64,000 bases of DNA from an uncultured Candidatus Melainabacteria bacterium. Its GTDB lineage: Bacteria; Cyanobacteriota; Vampirovibrionia; Gastranaerophilales; Gastranaerophilaceae. The notes under the pieces were generated by a model. That model was not told where the DNA came from. It did no database searches and saw nothing but the letters and a program-made list of their open reading frames with translations. Below, piece by piece: positions 25,256-33,223 of this stretch; the first letter of the stretch is position 1; each line of letters begins with the position of its first letter. Both the position numbers and the translations under genes were made by a program. The DNA lies in the NCBI GenBank assembly GCA_934692625.1, contig CAKUUC010000011.1, positions 17,316 to 81,315 of the forward strand, written 5' to 3'.

Positions 25256-25420
25256 CATAGTTATCGTTATTCCGAAAAAAAGAATCACGATGTCGGCGTG
25301 GCAACGCCAATCAACTTGCCAGCTATTGAACACTAGTTTCAGAGCCAAAACGTAGGTCACGGCACCGCCTGACATGTAAAATAGTTCTGTTTGTATACAA
25401 TGCCAACAGTCTTTTCCAAT
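25256..25420. repeat. Degenerate dispersed repeat, cluster C
   Basis: A decayed module containing GTCGGCGTGGCAACGCC and, inverted, the ACGTAGGTCACGGCACCGCC string that also occurs near 53.0 kb. No gene. Confidence 0.6.
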
Positions 25421-25432
25421 ACATTCCGTTAA

Positions 25433-26152
25433 TTATTTATCCTTTTTCTGCCAATAACTTAACGGTTTATACAAAATATCCCAATAAGGTTTTGAATTAT
25501 CAATCGGATTAATATTTCTATGAGCCCAGTAATAACACCTGTAAGTTGAGAACGAATAACCTCTGTTTCCTGGATTACAGTCTCTATTTATATCCAAATC
25601 TTTGGATTGGAAGTTAAAAATATCGTGTCCTACTCGATTTGGACCTTTGAATGGTCCGTTTGTATCAAATGTAAGTAGTAGATATCTTTCACTAGGAGCA
25701 CCTGCAATTCCAAAATAAGAAAACATTGTACCGTCTTTTGTTATAATCGCTTTAGGGTCATTATATACTGGAAAGTAATTTGCAACATGTCCCGAACTGT
25801 TTTCTCCAAAAATATTGTGGTGCATAACTCCACGCCCGAAAAGATAAGAAATTCCGTTTGTAATTTTTGTTGCTCCGTCAAATTGTTTTTCCCACGCTTT
25901 GTTTATTTCCGGTAACATTCGATTTAGTTCATCATTAGAAGATGATAAATCAAGAAAACTGTCATAACCTACTTCATTCGCAGTTTTTAAAAGAGCCTGT
26001 TGCAATACGGCATCTGCCTTTTGAAAGCGAGCCTTCAAAACTTTTACCTTATAATTTGTGATTAAACTTGGCAATGTAATTGCTGCAATTATTCCAACAA
26101 TGCCTAAAACTATCAATACTTCCGCAAGTGTAAACCCAAATTTTTTATGCAT
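25433..26152 (-). CDS. Type IV pilin-like prepilin
   Basis: A 239-residue pseudopilin-like protein. The class III signal is MHKKFG followed by FTLAEVLIVLGIVGIIAA: cleavage by PilD is expected between Gly6 and Phe7, with Glu at mature position 5. A hydrophobic helix then runs into the soluble domain. The C-terminal region (DGTMFSYFGIAGAP, FDTNGPFKGPNRVGHDIFNF) has the small-domain style common to many pilin-like proteins of this lineage. It is transcribed alone with the ribosome site AAGGAGAAG. Two relatives are at 40880 and 54002. Major pilin, minor pilin or secretion pseudopilin cannot be distinguished. Confidence 0.85.
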   Translation of the reverse strand: MHKKFGFTLAEVLIVLGIVGIIAAITLPSLITNYKVKVLKARFQKADAVLQQALLKTANEVGYDSFLDLSSSNDELNRMLPEINKAWEKQFDGATKITNGISYLFGRGVMHHNIFGENSSGHVANYFPVYNDPKAIITKDGTMFSYFGIAGAPSERYLLLTFDTNGPFKGPNRVGHDIFNFQSKDLDINRDCNPGNRGYSFSTYRCYYWAHRNINPIDNSKPYWDILYKPLSYWQKKDK

Positions 26153-26259
26153 ATCTTCTCCTTATTTGTAATAAATTACAATAATTTATAATAATTTATA
26201 ATATATCATAAATTAATGTAATTTTGCATAATTATTGTTAATCTTTTAAAAATTTACAA

Positions 26260-26265
26260 TATAAT
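26260..26265 (+). promoter_or_regulatory. -10 of the HTH gene, leaderless arrangement
   Basis: TATAAT followed by six bases (TATGAA) and the ATG at 26272; no ribosome site. Confidence 0.55.
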
Positions 26266-26271
26266 TATGAA

Positions 26272-26484
26272 ATGATAAAAATCAAATTAAGACAGATTTT
26301 GTGGGATAAAGAGATTACGGCGGTTTCGGTGCATAAAGCAACAGGAATTAGCCAATCAATTTTATCAAACATTATCAGAGGTAAGCGAACAAATGTCGGA
26401 TTAGATATTATCGACAAACTCTGTGATTATCTTAATTGTGATATTTCGGATTTAATAGAATTTACTCCAAATAAGAAGGTTTAA
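26272..26484 (+). CDS. Small Cro/C1-type HTH regulator
   Basis: A 70-residue single-domain regulator: LRQILWDKEITAVSVHKATGI, SQSILSNIIRGKRTNVG as turn and recognition helix, and LDIIDKLCDYLNCDISDLIEF. This resembles YozG-type regulators. A truncated relative with HKATGISQAKISEIIRGKRTN is found at 29291-29461 behind ftsH, so this small family has duplicated locally. No ribosome site is seen. Confidence 0.85.
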   Translation: MIKIKLRQILWDKEITAVSVHKATGISQSILSNIIRGKRTNVGLDIIDKLCDYLNCDISDLIEFTPNKKV

Positions 26485-26634
26485 ATATTGCTCTGGTCAA
26501 ATGCCTGAATTCAAGAGAAAATAAAAATAGACAAAGAAAGAGTGTTGTAATAATATAAATTTTGGGTAAGTACCGCATTCCCTCCGACACACTCGATTAT
26601 GCAAAGAAATCGGTCGGGAAAGGGGGTGATTGAA

Positions 26635-26730
26635 ATGACTATGTTATTAGTTTTTCATTTGTATCTTTTTATTGAAAGTTACAAAGATAAAGTTCCAGAA
26701 CTGGAATTTCTGGAACTTCTTCTAAAATAG
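26635..26730 (+). CDS. 31-residue hydrophobic peptide, type-I-toxin-like
   Basis: A short reading frame starting MTMLLVFHLYLFIESYKDK: a hydrophobic stretch of about 12 residues, then charged residues. The ribosome site AAAGGGGGTGAT is nearly the perfect complement of the 16S tail, much stronger than at ordinary genes here. The leader (26585-26614) can fold as CCGAC...CGATT with AATCG-GTCGG. The 3 prime end holds an 11-base hairpin AAGTTCCAGAA / TTCTGGAACTT. A tiny hydrophobic peptide with an exceptional ribosome site and a structured leader is the pattern of type I toxins. No antisense RNA was identified. Confidence 0.45.
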   Translation: MTMLLVFHLYLFIESYKDKVPELEFLELLLK

Positions 26731-27250
26731 TCTAAGGGTACAAAGTGCAACTCTAAAAAGTGACATTTTTTAAGGTTGCCCCCTCAAGAGTATTATTTAC
26801 TATTATTCTTTAATTGTCAACCCTAGAAGTTTCTTTTGAAGTTTCGCAAAATGTAGAGATGTCTTATTTTGATAATGTTACAAAAGTATTGCAAAATTAC
26901 AATTCCCTATATAAAAGAAAAAGTTGCCAAGTATATTGTTGGCAACATTAAATAAACACGAGGATATTAAGAGAGAGAGTATAAAAAATCTTTGTTATAT
27001 CCTTTTAATCACTATATAAAATTTATTTCCTTTAACCGTTTTCTTAAATTTCCCTTACTCTTATATAAACGTAAATTTTTTAGAAAAATTGCCTAAATTA
27101 CATAAATGTTGTTAATACTTCTTAATTAGTGATAACAAGTATATACGATATATTTATCAATGATTTAATTTGCATGCAAGGTTTGCGTGTTGTGCTTAAC
27201 AATTAGGTTTTGTTTCAATTTAAAATCAAAATAAAATCATGCTATATTTA
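26731..27250. other. Long A+T-rich intergenic region before ftsH
   Basis: About 520 bases without a convincing gene, repeat or known RNA. A Leu-codon-poor, A+T-rich sequence; no terminator-quality hairpin was seen apart from the one inside the 26635 reading frame. Long ftsH leader or a regulatory region. Confidence 0.4.
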
Positions 27251-27279
27251 TTCACTTTTTAACCTTTTTACGTTATAAT
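27251..27279 (+). promoter_or_regulatory. Probable ftsH promoter
   Basis: TTCACT, 17-base spacer, TATAAT at 27274-27279, about 40 bases before the ATG, which has the ribosome site AAAGG. Confidence 0.55.
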
Positions 27280-27319
27280 TTATCTATAAGAGAGAGAATT
27301 ATTCTGAAAGGTTATTTTT

Positions 27320-29221
27320 ATGAACAAAAATCAGTCAATGAGTATGTATGTTATCTTATCGATAGTTATATTGGTATTTATTTCAACTATCTTTATGGGT
27401 GGTTCGACAACCGATACATCTGAAATCTCATACACAAATTTTCTTCAAAAATTGGAGAATAAAGATTTTTCTAAAATTGAAAAATATGATGACAAAATTA
27501 TTGCAATTCCAAAGGAACAACCAAATGCAATAAAAGATACAAAAGATGTTAAAAATAAGGTATCGCCTTTTTTGACACCTTATAACGGTTCACAGGTTCC
27601 GCTAAAACAATTCAAGGTTCAAATTCCGCAAGATGATGAAACGTTAATGGCAAAGTTAAACGAATCTGATGCTGATATTACTGTTAAAAAAGCCGCAGAA
27701 TCAAATCAACTTGCTGGTAATATCGGAACATTTATCATTATTCTGTTTGGTTTAATAACTTTTGGATTGATGATAAAAGCTATTCAAGCGGGTGGTTCTC
27801 AAGCAATGTCTTTTGGTAAAAGCAAAGCTAAAATGCTTTTAGATAGCAAAGTTAAGACTACTTTTAATGACGTTGCCGGTATTGATGAAGAGAAAAAAGA
27901 ACTTGAAGAAATTGTCGATTTCTTGAAAAATGGCGAAAAATATATGAAATTGGGTGCTAAAATTCCGAAAGGCGTTTTGCTGGTTGGACCTCCAGGAACA
28001 GGTAAAACTTTGATGGCGAAGGCTGTTGCAGGTGAAGCGAATGTTCCGTTCTTCTCAATTTCAGGTTCTGATTTTGTTGAAATGTTTGTCGGTGTCGGTG
28101 CAAGTCGTGTAAGAGATTTGTTTGAACAGGCTAAAAAACATCAACCTTGTATTATCTTTATTGATGAAATCGATGCAGTTGGTCGTCAAAGAGGTGCTGG
28201 TCTTGGTGGCGGACACGATGAAAGGGAACAAACTCTTAACCAATTGCTTGTTGAAATGGATGGTTTTGATGTAAATACAAATATAATTGTAATTGCAGCA
28301 ACAAACAGACCTGACATTTTGGATAACGCTCTATTAAGACCTGGAAGATTTGACAGACAAATTTATATCAATGCTCCTGATGTTAAGGGTAGAGAGCAAA
28401 TTTTGCAGGTTCACGCAAAGAATAAAAAATTGGATAAAGATGTTGATTTGAAGGTTTTGGCAAAGAGAACTCCAGGGTTCACCGGTGCTGATTTACAAAA
28501 CTTATTGAATGAATCCGCTTTACTTGCAGCCAGAAATGGTGAGTCTTTGATATCTATGGACGATATTGACCGTTCTATTGACCGTGTAATTGCCGGTGTT
28601 GAAAAACGCAGCAAAGTTTTGACAGATGCCGATAAAGAATTGACTTCATACCATGAAGTGGGGCACGCATTGATTGACAAGTTGTTACCAGATGCAAATG
28701 AGTTGCACAAGGTATCAATTATCCCTCGTGGAATGGCTCTTGGGGTTACTTGGACAAGACCGAAAGATGAAAGCGTACATGTAAGTAAAGCAAAATTACT
28801 TGCTAAAATAACCGTATCTCTTGGCGGACGTGCTGCAGAAGAAATCGTTTACGGTAAAGATAACGTAAGTACCGGCGCTTCTCAAGACTTGATAAATGTT
28901 ACTGATATTGCTCGTAAGATGGTTACTGCTTGGGGTATGTCAGACAAGTTAGGAACTATGGCGTACGGTAAAAACCAAGAAAACGTATTTATGGGTAGAG
29001 ATTTCGGACACCAAAGAGATTATTCAGAACAAGTGGCTTATGAAATTGATGAAGAAATCAAAAAAATCGTTGACGAACGTTATGAACTAGCGAAGAAACT
29101 TCTTTCTGAAAACCGTGATATGCTAGAAAAAATCTCAAAAGAACTTCTTGATAAAGAAACAATTGATGATAAAGAATTTGAGTCAATTATGAATGAAGTT
29201 AAACAAAGCAGAGGTTGCTAA
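27320..29221 (+). CDS. ftsH: ATP-dependent zinc metalloprotease FtsH
   Basis: 633 residues with the standard plan: two membrane helices (about 7-26 and 132-153) around a periplasmic domain, an AAA domain with [18 protein letters not shown] (Walker A), [21 protein letters not shown] (Walker B and pore-side) and second region of homology [19 protein letters not shown], then the M41 peptidase with HEVGHAL as HExxH and a downstream Asp ligand. It degrades misfolded and regulatory membrane and soluble proteins. Monocistronic with its own terminator. Confidence 0.98.
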   Translation: MNKNQSMSMYVILSIVILVFISTIFMGGSTTDTSEISYTNFLQKLENKDFSKIEKYDDKIIAIPKEQPNAIKDTKDVKNKVSPFLTPYNGSQVPLKQFKVQIPQDDETLMAKLNESDADITVKKAAESNQLAGNIGTFIIILFGLITFGLMIKAIQAGGSQAMSFGKSKAKMLLDSKVKTTFNDVAGIDEEKKELEEIVDFLKNGEKYMKLGAKIPKGVLLVGPPGTGKTLMAKAVAGEANVPFFSISGSDFVEMFVGVGASRVRDLFEQAKKHQPCIIFIDEIDAVGRQRGAGLGGGHDEREQTLNQLLVEMDGFDVNTNIIVIAATNRPDILDNALLRPGRFDRQIYINAPDVKGREQILQVHAKNKKLDKDVDLKVLAKRTPGFTGADLQNLLNESALLAARNGESLISMDDIDRSIDRVIAGVEKRSKVLTDADKELTSYHEVGHALIDKLLPDANELHKVSIIPRGMALGVTWTRPKDESVHVSKAKLLAKITVSLGGRAAEEIVYGKDNVSTGASQDLINVTDIARKMVTAWGMSDKLGTMAYGKNQENVFMGRDFGHQRDYSEQVAYEIDEEIKKIVDERYELAKKLLSENRDMLEKISKELLDKETIDDKEFESIMNEVKQSRGC

Positions 29222-29248
29222 GATTTAAACGAAAACAAATAAAAAAGC

Positions 29249-29281
29249 AAAAAGGCGAGATAATTTTTATTTCGCCTTTTT
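29249..29281 (+). terminator. ftsH terminator
   Basis: AAAAAGGCGA / TCGCCTTTTT around a short loop, ending in a T-run. Confidence 0.85.
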
Positions 29282-29290
29282 GATATATAA

Positions 29291-29461
29291 TTTTATTATT
29301 ATGTTTCTGGAGTTGAACTCCACAAGGCTACAGGAATTAGTCAAGCAAAAATATCAGAAATAATCAGAGGAAAGCGAACAAATATTACCCTTGATACGGT
29401 GGAAAAGATTTGCTTATTTTTGGATTGCAAAATTAGTGATTTGATAGAAATTACTAAATAG
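29291..29461 (+). pseudogene. N-terminally truncated HTH regulator remnant
   Basis: An open frame without a start codon encodes VELHKATGISQAKISEIIRG, then KRTNITLDTVEKICLFLDC and SDLIEIT before a TAG. This matches residues 17-66 of the intact regulator at 26272. The first helix and start codon are missing and a stop lies at 29288, directly behind the ftsH terminator. It is a decayed duplicate. Confidence 0.75.
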
Positions 29462-29468
29462 ATTTCTT

Positions 29469-31019
29469 TTAAATTAATTCATTCACTATTAAAACTACAA
29501 TCTCTCCGGCATTTAACGTTGTTGAAACTTTTCCATTTTTGCTAACGTCAGGCATATTAGAAATTTTTATCGGTAAAACTTTAAATCTAGGATTGTATTT
29601 TGGAATTTTGAAATTTACGTTTTGCGGATTTTCATAATCCAAATTACCGATTGTAATCACTTTTTTGGTCGAATTTTCAATAGTATATGCAAAAACCTTT
29701 TGATTACTTGTTTTTAGCGGAGTAAAAGTTCCAGAATTTAATAGCGGAATTAACCCTGCTTTAACATTATTACTCAACATCAAATCGTTTTTCAAGGTGG
29801 TGTTAGTTCCCCCAGGTTTTCTTGAAAAATTGAAAATATCAATCTTCCCACGGTGTACAAAATATGTATCGTCGTCAGTGTTTGATTTTGGCGCTAGTTT
29901 GTTGCCCATTTTGTACATATAATCATCACCTGTTTGAAATCCGTCAGGAAAGTATGTGTTAATCGGTAAAGTCGCACTGAGCCAAATCATCATATCGCTA
30001 AGTGCAGGACCTTTTAGTAGTATCGGGCTGACTTCGTCGTGGGTCGTGAAACTTCCGATTACGCTTTTAGGTTCTTTAAATCTTTTGTTATCATTTATCG
30101 TAAAAGATAATTGTTTATACAAATCTTTTGAGGTTTTCCAGTCTTTCAGATTGAAAAACGAACCGTAATAGCCGTCAAAACCTGCTTCCAATAATTTGTC
30201 ATAAGGTGTAAAAACTGCTTGTGGTGAAATTGAGTCGTGCCAAGAATCTGAAGATTCCGCAATCCACAAAAATTCAGGGTCTTTTGTTCTTGAATATTCA
30301 ATCAATTCTTTCCAAAACAAAGGTGTTTTGCAGTGAGCAACATCTGCTCTTATTCCGTCAGCCCCCAAGTTCATTACGAATTTGACAAAATCTTTATATA
30401 GACTGTAAACGTTTGCATCAACTTTATCAGACTCTCCTGTCGCAAGTAGTCTTACGTCCGTCCAATCTGCAGGCATTACAGGTTCTCCAGACGGATTGCT
30501 TACAAATAAATCCGGTCGTTGCAAGTATAAATCGTAAGAAGCACACGCAGGAACGTCAATAATTACCGAAATATTGCGTTTGTGGGCTTCTTCTATGAAT
30601 TTTTTTGCCTGTTCTACAGGTGTTAAATCTGAAGTTTTATCAACCAAATCAGGATTAATTGATTGAAAATCAGAGGCTGCATAAAGGCTTCCCGCCGTAC
30701 CGAGCGCTTTTAATTTTCCCGTTGGTGTGACTGGCAAAATGTGCAAAGTGTTTACGCCAAGACTTTTTATCTCATCAAGTCGGTTTATTGCATTGAGAAA
30801 ATTTCCTCGAAGTTCGCCGATATCTTCCTGAATAAATCCGTCCCCGTCAATATCCTGAGCGTTAAAAGAACGAATATTCACTTCCATAATGACAGTTTCG
30901 TTGTTTAGAAAATGTGTTCTCAAACCGTTGTGCCAATCAGGCGTTTGTGCAAAAGTTCCGATTGAACTCATACCCAGCAGAATTGCTGCTATACCTAATG
31001 CTTTGCCAAATTTTTTCAT
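29469..31019 (-). CDS. Secreted alpha-amylase-family (GH13) protein
   Basis: 516 residues with a cleavable signal peptide (MKKFGKALGIAAILLGMSSIGTFAQ). The GH13 barrel motifs are visible: region II GADGIRADVAHC with the nucleophile Asp, region III WIAESSDSW with the acid Glu, and region IV FTTHDE. Region I is VIIDVPACAS, where the usual DVVxNH His is lost, so the specificity may differ from typical amylase. C-terminal residues about 430-516 form a small beta domain. It likely acts on alpha-glucans in the periplasm or outside. It starts 12 bases after the LysM gene stop, in the same direction. Confidence 0.85.
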   Translation of the reverse strand: MKKFGKALGIAAILLGMSSIGTFAQTPDWHNGLRTHFLNNETVIMEVNIRSFNAQDIDGDGFIQEDIGELRGNFLNAINRLDEIKSLGVNTLHILPVTPTGKLKALGTAGSLYAASDFQSINPDLVDKTSDLTPVEQAKKFIEEAHKRNISVIIDVPACASYDLYLQRPDLFVSNPSGEPVMPADWTDVRLLATGESDKVDANVYSLYKDFVKFVMNLGADGIRADVAHCKTPLFWKELIEYSRTKDPEFLWIAESSDSWHDSISPQAVFTPYDKLLEAGFDGYYGSFFNLKDWKTSKDLYKQLSFTINDNKRFKEPKSVIGSFTTHDEVSPILLKGPALSDMMIWLSATLPINTYFPDGFQTGDDYMYKMGNKLAPKSNTDDDTYFVHRGKIDIFNFSRKPGGTNTTLKNDLMLSNNVKAGLIPLLNSGTFTPLKTSNQKVFAYTIENSTKKVITIGNLDYENPQNVNFKIPKYNPRFKVLPIKISNMPDVSKNGKVSTTLNAGEIVVLIVNELI

Positions 31020-31031
31020 ACTCGTTTTCCC

Positions 31032-31718
31032 TTATGGAAGTAAAAGTTCTTGGTCAATGTTGATTCTGTCAAGTGATGACAAGTTGTTCGCTTTCATAAC
31101 CATTTGTGCTTTTTCTTCAGAATATGTACCGTAATGATTTTTGATAATTTTTTCAGCAGTGTCACCGTTTTTAACAACGTATTTTGTCATTTTTGAAGTA
31201 TCAACATTTTCTTCTTTTGCTTGTGGTTGTTCTTCATTATTTTGAGCAATTTCTTCGTTTTCTTCAGGAATAGAAACTTTTTGTTGAGTTTCGTTTTGTT
31301 CTTCTACAGTTGCTTGTTGTTCAAGTGTAGGTTCTTTCACGGCTTTTTTATGTGAGAATATTTTTTCAATTCCAAATATGCTTTTCTTGCCGGTATTTGG
31401 TGTATCAGAAGATATTGCGCTAATGCAGAATAATACTAATAAAGTTGCTACAACACCGATTATAATCCCTATTATTATATTCATAATAGGTGAATTTGTA
31501 TTGAATTGGTTTGTTTTGAAATTTTGCCATAACAAATCAATTTCTTGTGACATTGCGTTTAGTTCATTTTCTTTCGTTTTGTTGTTAGAGTTTTCGATTT
31601 CGTCAGGTCTTACGTATTCTCCCGGTAGACCGCTTTCTTCTTGTTCTTTTGCTAAATTTTCAATAACTTCCATTGTTTCTTTCGATAGTGTGGATCTTCT
31701 TATTGTCGAACTTTTCAT
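31032..31718 (-). CDS. Single-pass membrane LysM-domain protein
   Basis: 228 residues: a charged cytosolic N-terminal part of about 75, a membrane helix (IIIGIIIGVVATLLVLFCIS, about 80-100), an acidic Gln/Glu-rich linker (about 130-175), and a C-terminal LysM motif, YVVKNGDTAEKIIKNHYG to INIDQELLLP. LysM binds peptidoglycan, so the protein may tether the inner membrane to the wall. It is first in an operon with the secreted GH13 enzyme. Ribosome site GAGGTG. Confidence 0.85.
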   Translation of the reverse strand: MKSSTIRRSTLSKETMEVIENLAKEQEESGLPGEYVRPDEIENSNNKTKENELNAMSQEIDLLWQNFKTNQFNTNSPIMNIIIGIIIGVVATLLVLFCISAISSDTPNTGKKSIFGIEKIFSHKKAVKEPTLEQQATVEEQNETQQKVSIPEENEEIAQNNEEQPQAKEENVDTSKMTKYVVKNGDTAEKIIKNHYGTYSEEKAQMVMKANNLSSLDRINIDQELLLP

Positions 31719-31795
31719 TTAACACCTCATTTGTTACTCTCCAGTGAAATCATTTTAACACGAAAAAAGCAGTCCGACAAGAAATGTAAACAAAC

Positions 31796-31829
31796 AAAAA
31801 CAGCAACCTTATTCAAGATTGCTGTTTTT
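31796..31829 (-). terminator. HU gene terminator
   Basis: On the minus strand AAAAACAGCAA...TTGCTGTTTTT just past the HU stop. Confidence 0.8.
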
Positions 31830-31847
31830 AAATTGTTTTTTCAAAAA

Positions 31848-32120
31848 CTATTTTACAAGTTCTTTGAATTTTTTACCAGCAGTGAATGCAGGAACTGTTT
31901 TAGCAGCGATTTTCAAAGCTGCGCCAGTTTGTGGGTTTCTACCAGTTCTTGCTGCTCTTTTGCGAGCTTCGAAAGTTCCGAAACCAACTAGAGTAACTTT
32001 TTTACCTTTAGAAACTGTTTTTTGGATTGTTTCTAATGTTGCAGCCAAAATATCAGCAGTTGCTTTTTGTGAAACTTTTGATTTTTTTGATACTTCTTTT
32101 ACTAATTCTTCTTTGTTCAT
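31848..32120 (-). CDS. hup: DNA-binding protein HU
   Basis: 90 residues, the standard length. The fold markers are MNKEELVKEVSKKSKVSQKA, VTLVGFGTFEARKRAARTGRNPQTG (the beta arm with the conserved RxGRNPQTG that intercalates at DNA bends) and FTAGKKFKELVK. A nucleoid protein that bends and compacts DNA. Ribosome site AAGGAGG. Monocistronic. Confidence 0.97.
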   Translation of the reverse strand: MNKEELVKEVSKKSKVSQKATADILAATLETIQKTVSKGKKVTLVGFGTFEARKRAARTGRNPQTGAALKIAAKTVPAFTAGKKFKELVK

Positions 32121-32304
32121 TCTGAACCTCCTTCTTCCTTTTAAACCTACGAAAGTACCATTTCCGCAGAGTTCGTATATCGACTAACTGATTATACTCG
32201 TTAAAGTTACGCCTGTCAAGGGTTTTTCAGAAAAAATTTGCTTAAAACTTAGTAATAATAAGATATATAAGGGTATATCATGTCAAAAATCCAACTATAT
32301 CTGC

Positions 32305-33171
32305 TTAAGTGTCTTTATTTAACTTCGCAAATTTAACATTAGAGTAGAAATATTGCAGAATTTGGTAAGCATTATAGCCTTGTTTTGCCAAATTATTTGC
32401 CCCATGCTGTGACATTCCGACACCATGCCCGTTTTTTGCTACATTATCATCAAATGATGGAACAGAGTGTAAATACGGGGCATAGCCACCCCATACTGAA
32501 CTTGATGTCATTCCGCCTGCTGAAGCCGAATAGTATGCTGAAATAATTTTCATATCATAAGTCAAAACAAGTCCGTGTGTTTCATCAACCGCTTTGTTTG
32601 TAATATTTGTTTCTGCTGATGCTCCGCCGTAAGCTTGGTCTTCTGTGTTATCCTTCAAATCGTATCCGTATTTTGCTTGTTTCCCTAAGTTTGCGAGTGC
32701 AAAACTTCTTGCTGCGATTGCTTGCGCTTTTAGTGCTTCAAATTCCCAACTTGCCGGCATTTCAGATGGTACAACCCCTTTTAAATAGTTTTCTAAGTCA
32801 ATGTCATTGATAACTGTAAGTTTTCCACCGACATTTTTAACCATCAATTTCCCATGATACCATTTGCCTTTTGTGCTTACATAACCGTTACTATCGGTAC
32901 GCAAAACAATTGCATTTGTGCCGAGTGAATAAACTTGAGAGCCCGCTTTTACCGCAATTTCATTTTTGTAAGGGACGATAACGTAACCACGCATTGCATC
33001 TGCCGTACAAACGGTTTTATTTGTGTTTACGTCTATCATTCTACCGTTGACGTTTACACCTATTCCCGCTTCATTAACATTGGTTAAAAGCCCTATTTTT
33101 ATAGCATTTGCTGGGTTTGTTATAATTAAATTTATTATTAGTATCGTTAGTGTAATTAAAATCTTCTTCAT
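32305..33171 (-). CDS. SpoIID/LytB-domain protein
   Basis: 288 residues with an N-terminal signal segment (ILITLTILIINLIITNPANA). The SpoIID domain is clear: LENYLKGVVPSEMPASW, EALKAQAIAARSFALANLG, ASAGGMTSSSVWGG and the closing GHGVGMSQHGANNLAKQG. SpoIID is a lytic transglycosylase acting on denuded glycan strands; outside spore formers it serves in cell-wall remodelling or amidase activation. It lies 53 bases after the Slt-type transglycosylase gene in the same direction. Its ATG sits six bases after TAAAAT (minus strand, 33178-33183) without a ribosome site. Confidence 0.9.
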   Translation of the reverse strand: MKKILITLTILIINLIITNPANAIKIGLLTNVNEAGIGVNVNGRMIDVNTNKTVCTADAMRGYVIVPYKNEIAVKAGSQVYSLGTNAIVLRTDSNGYVSTKGKWYHGKLMVKNVGGKLTVINDIDLENYLKGVVPSEMPASWEFEALKAQAIAARSFALANLGKQAKYGYDLKDNTEDQAYGGASAETNITNKAVDETHGLVLTYDMKIISAYYSASAGGMTSSSVWGGYAPYLHSVPSFDDNVAKNGHGVGMSQHGANNLAKQGYNAYQILQYFYSNVKFAKLNKDT

Positions 33172-33177
33172 AATTAT

Positions 33178-33183
33178 ATTTTA
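33178..33183 (-). promoter_or_regulatory. Extended -10 of the SpoIID gene, leaderless arrangement
   Basis: Minus strand TGC-TAAAAT, six bases, ATG. No ribosome site. Confidence 0.55.
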
Positions 33184-33223
33184 GCACTTTCTTCAAATTT
33201 GTAATAATTCAAATATATGATAT

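Noticed and set aside
24918..25375. Minus-strand frames of 130 and 148 residues opposite folE2
   Set aside because: They overlap the well-conserved folE2 gene and show no known domain or ribosome site.
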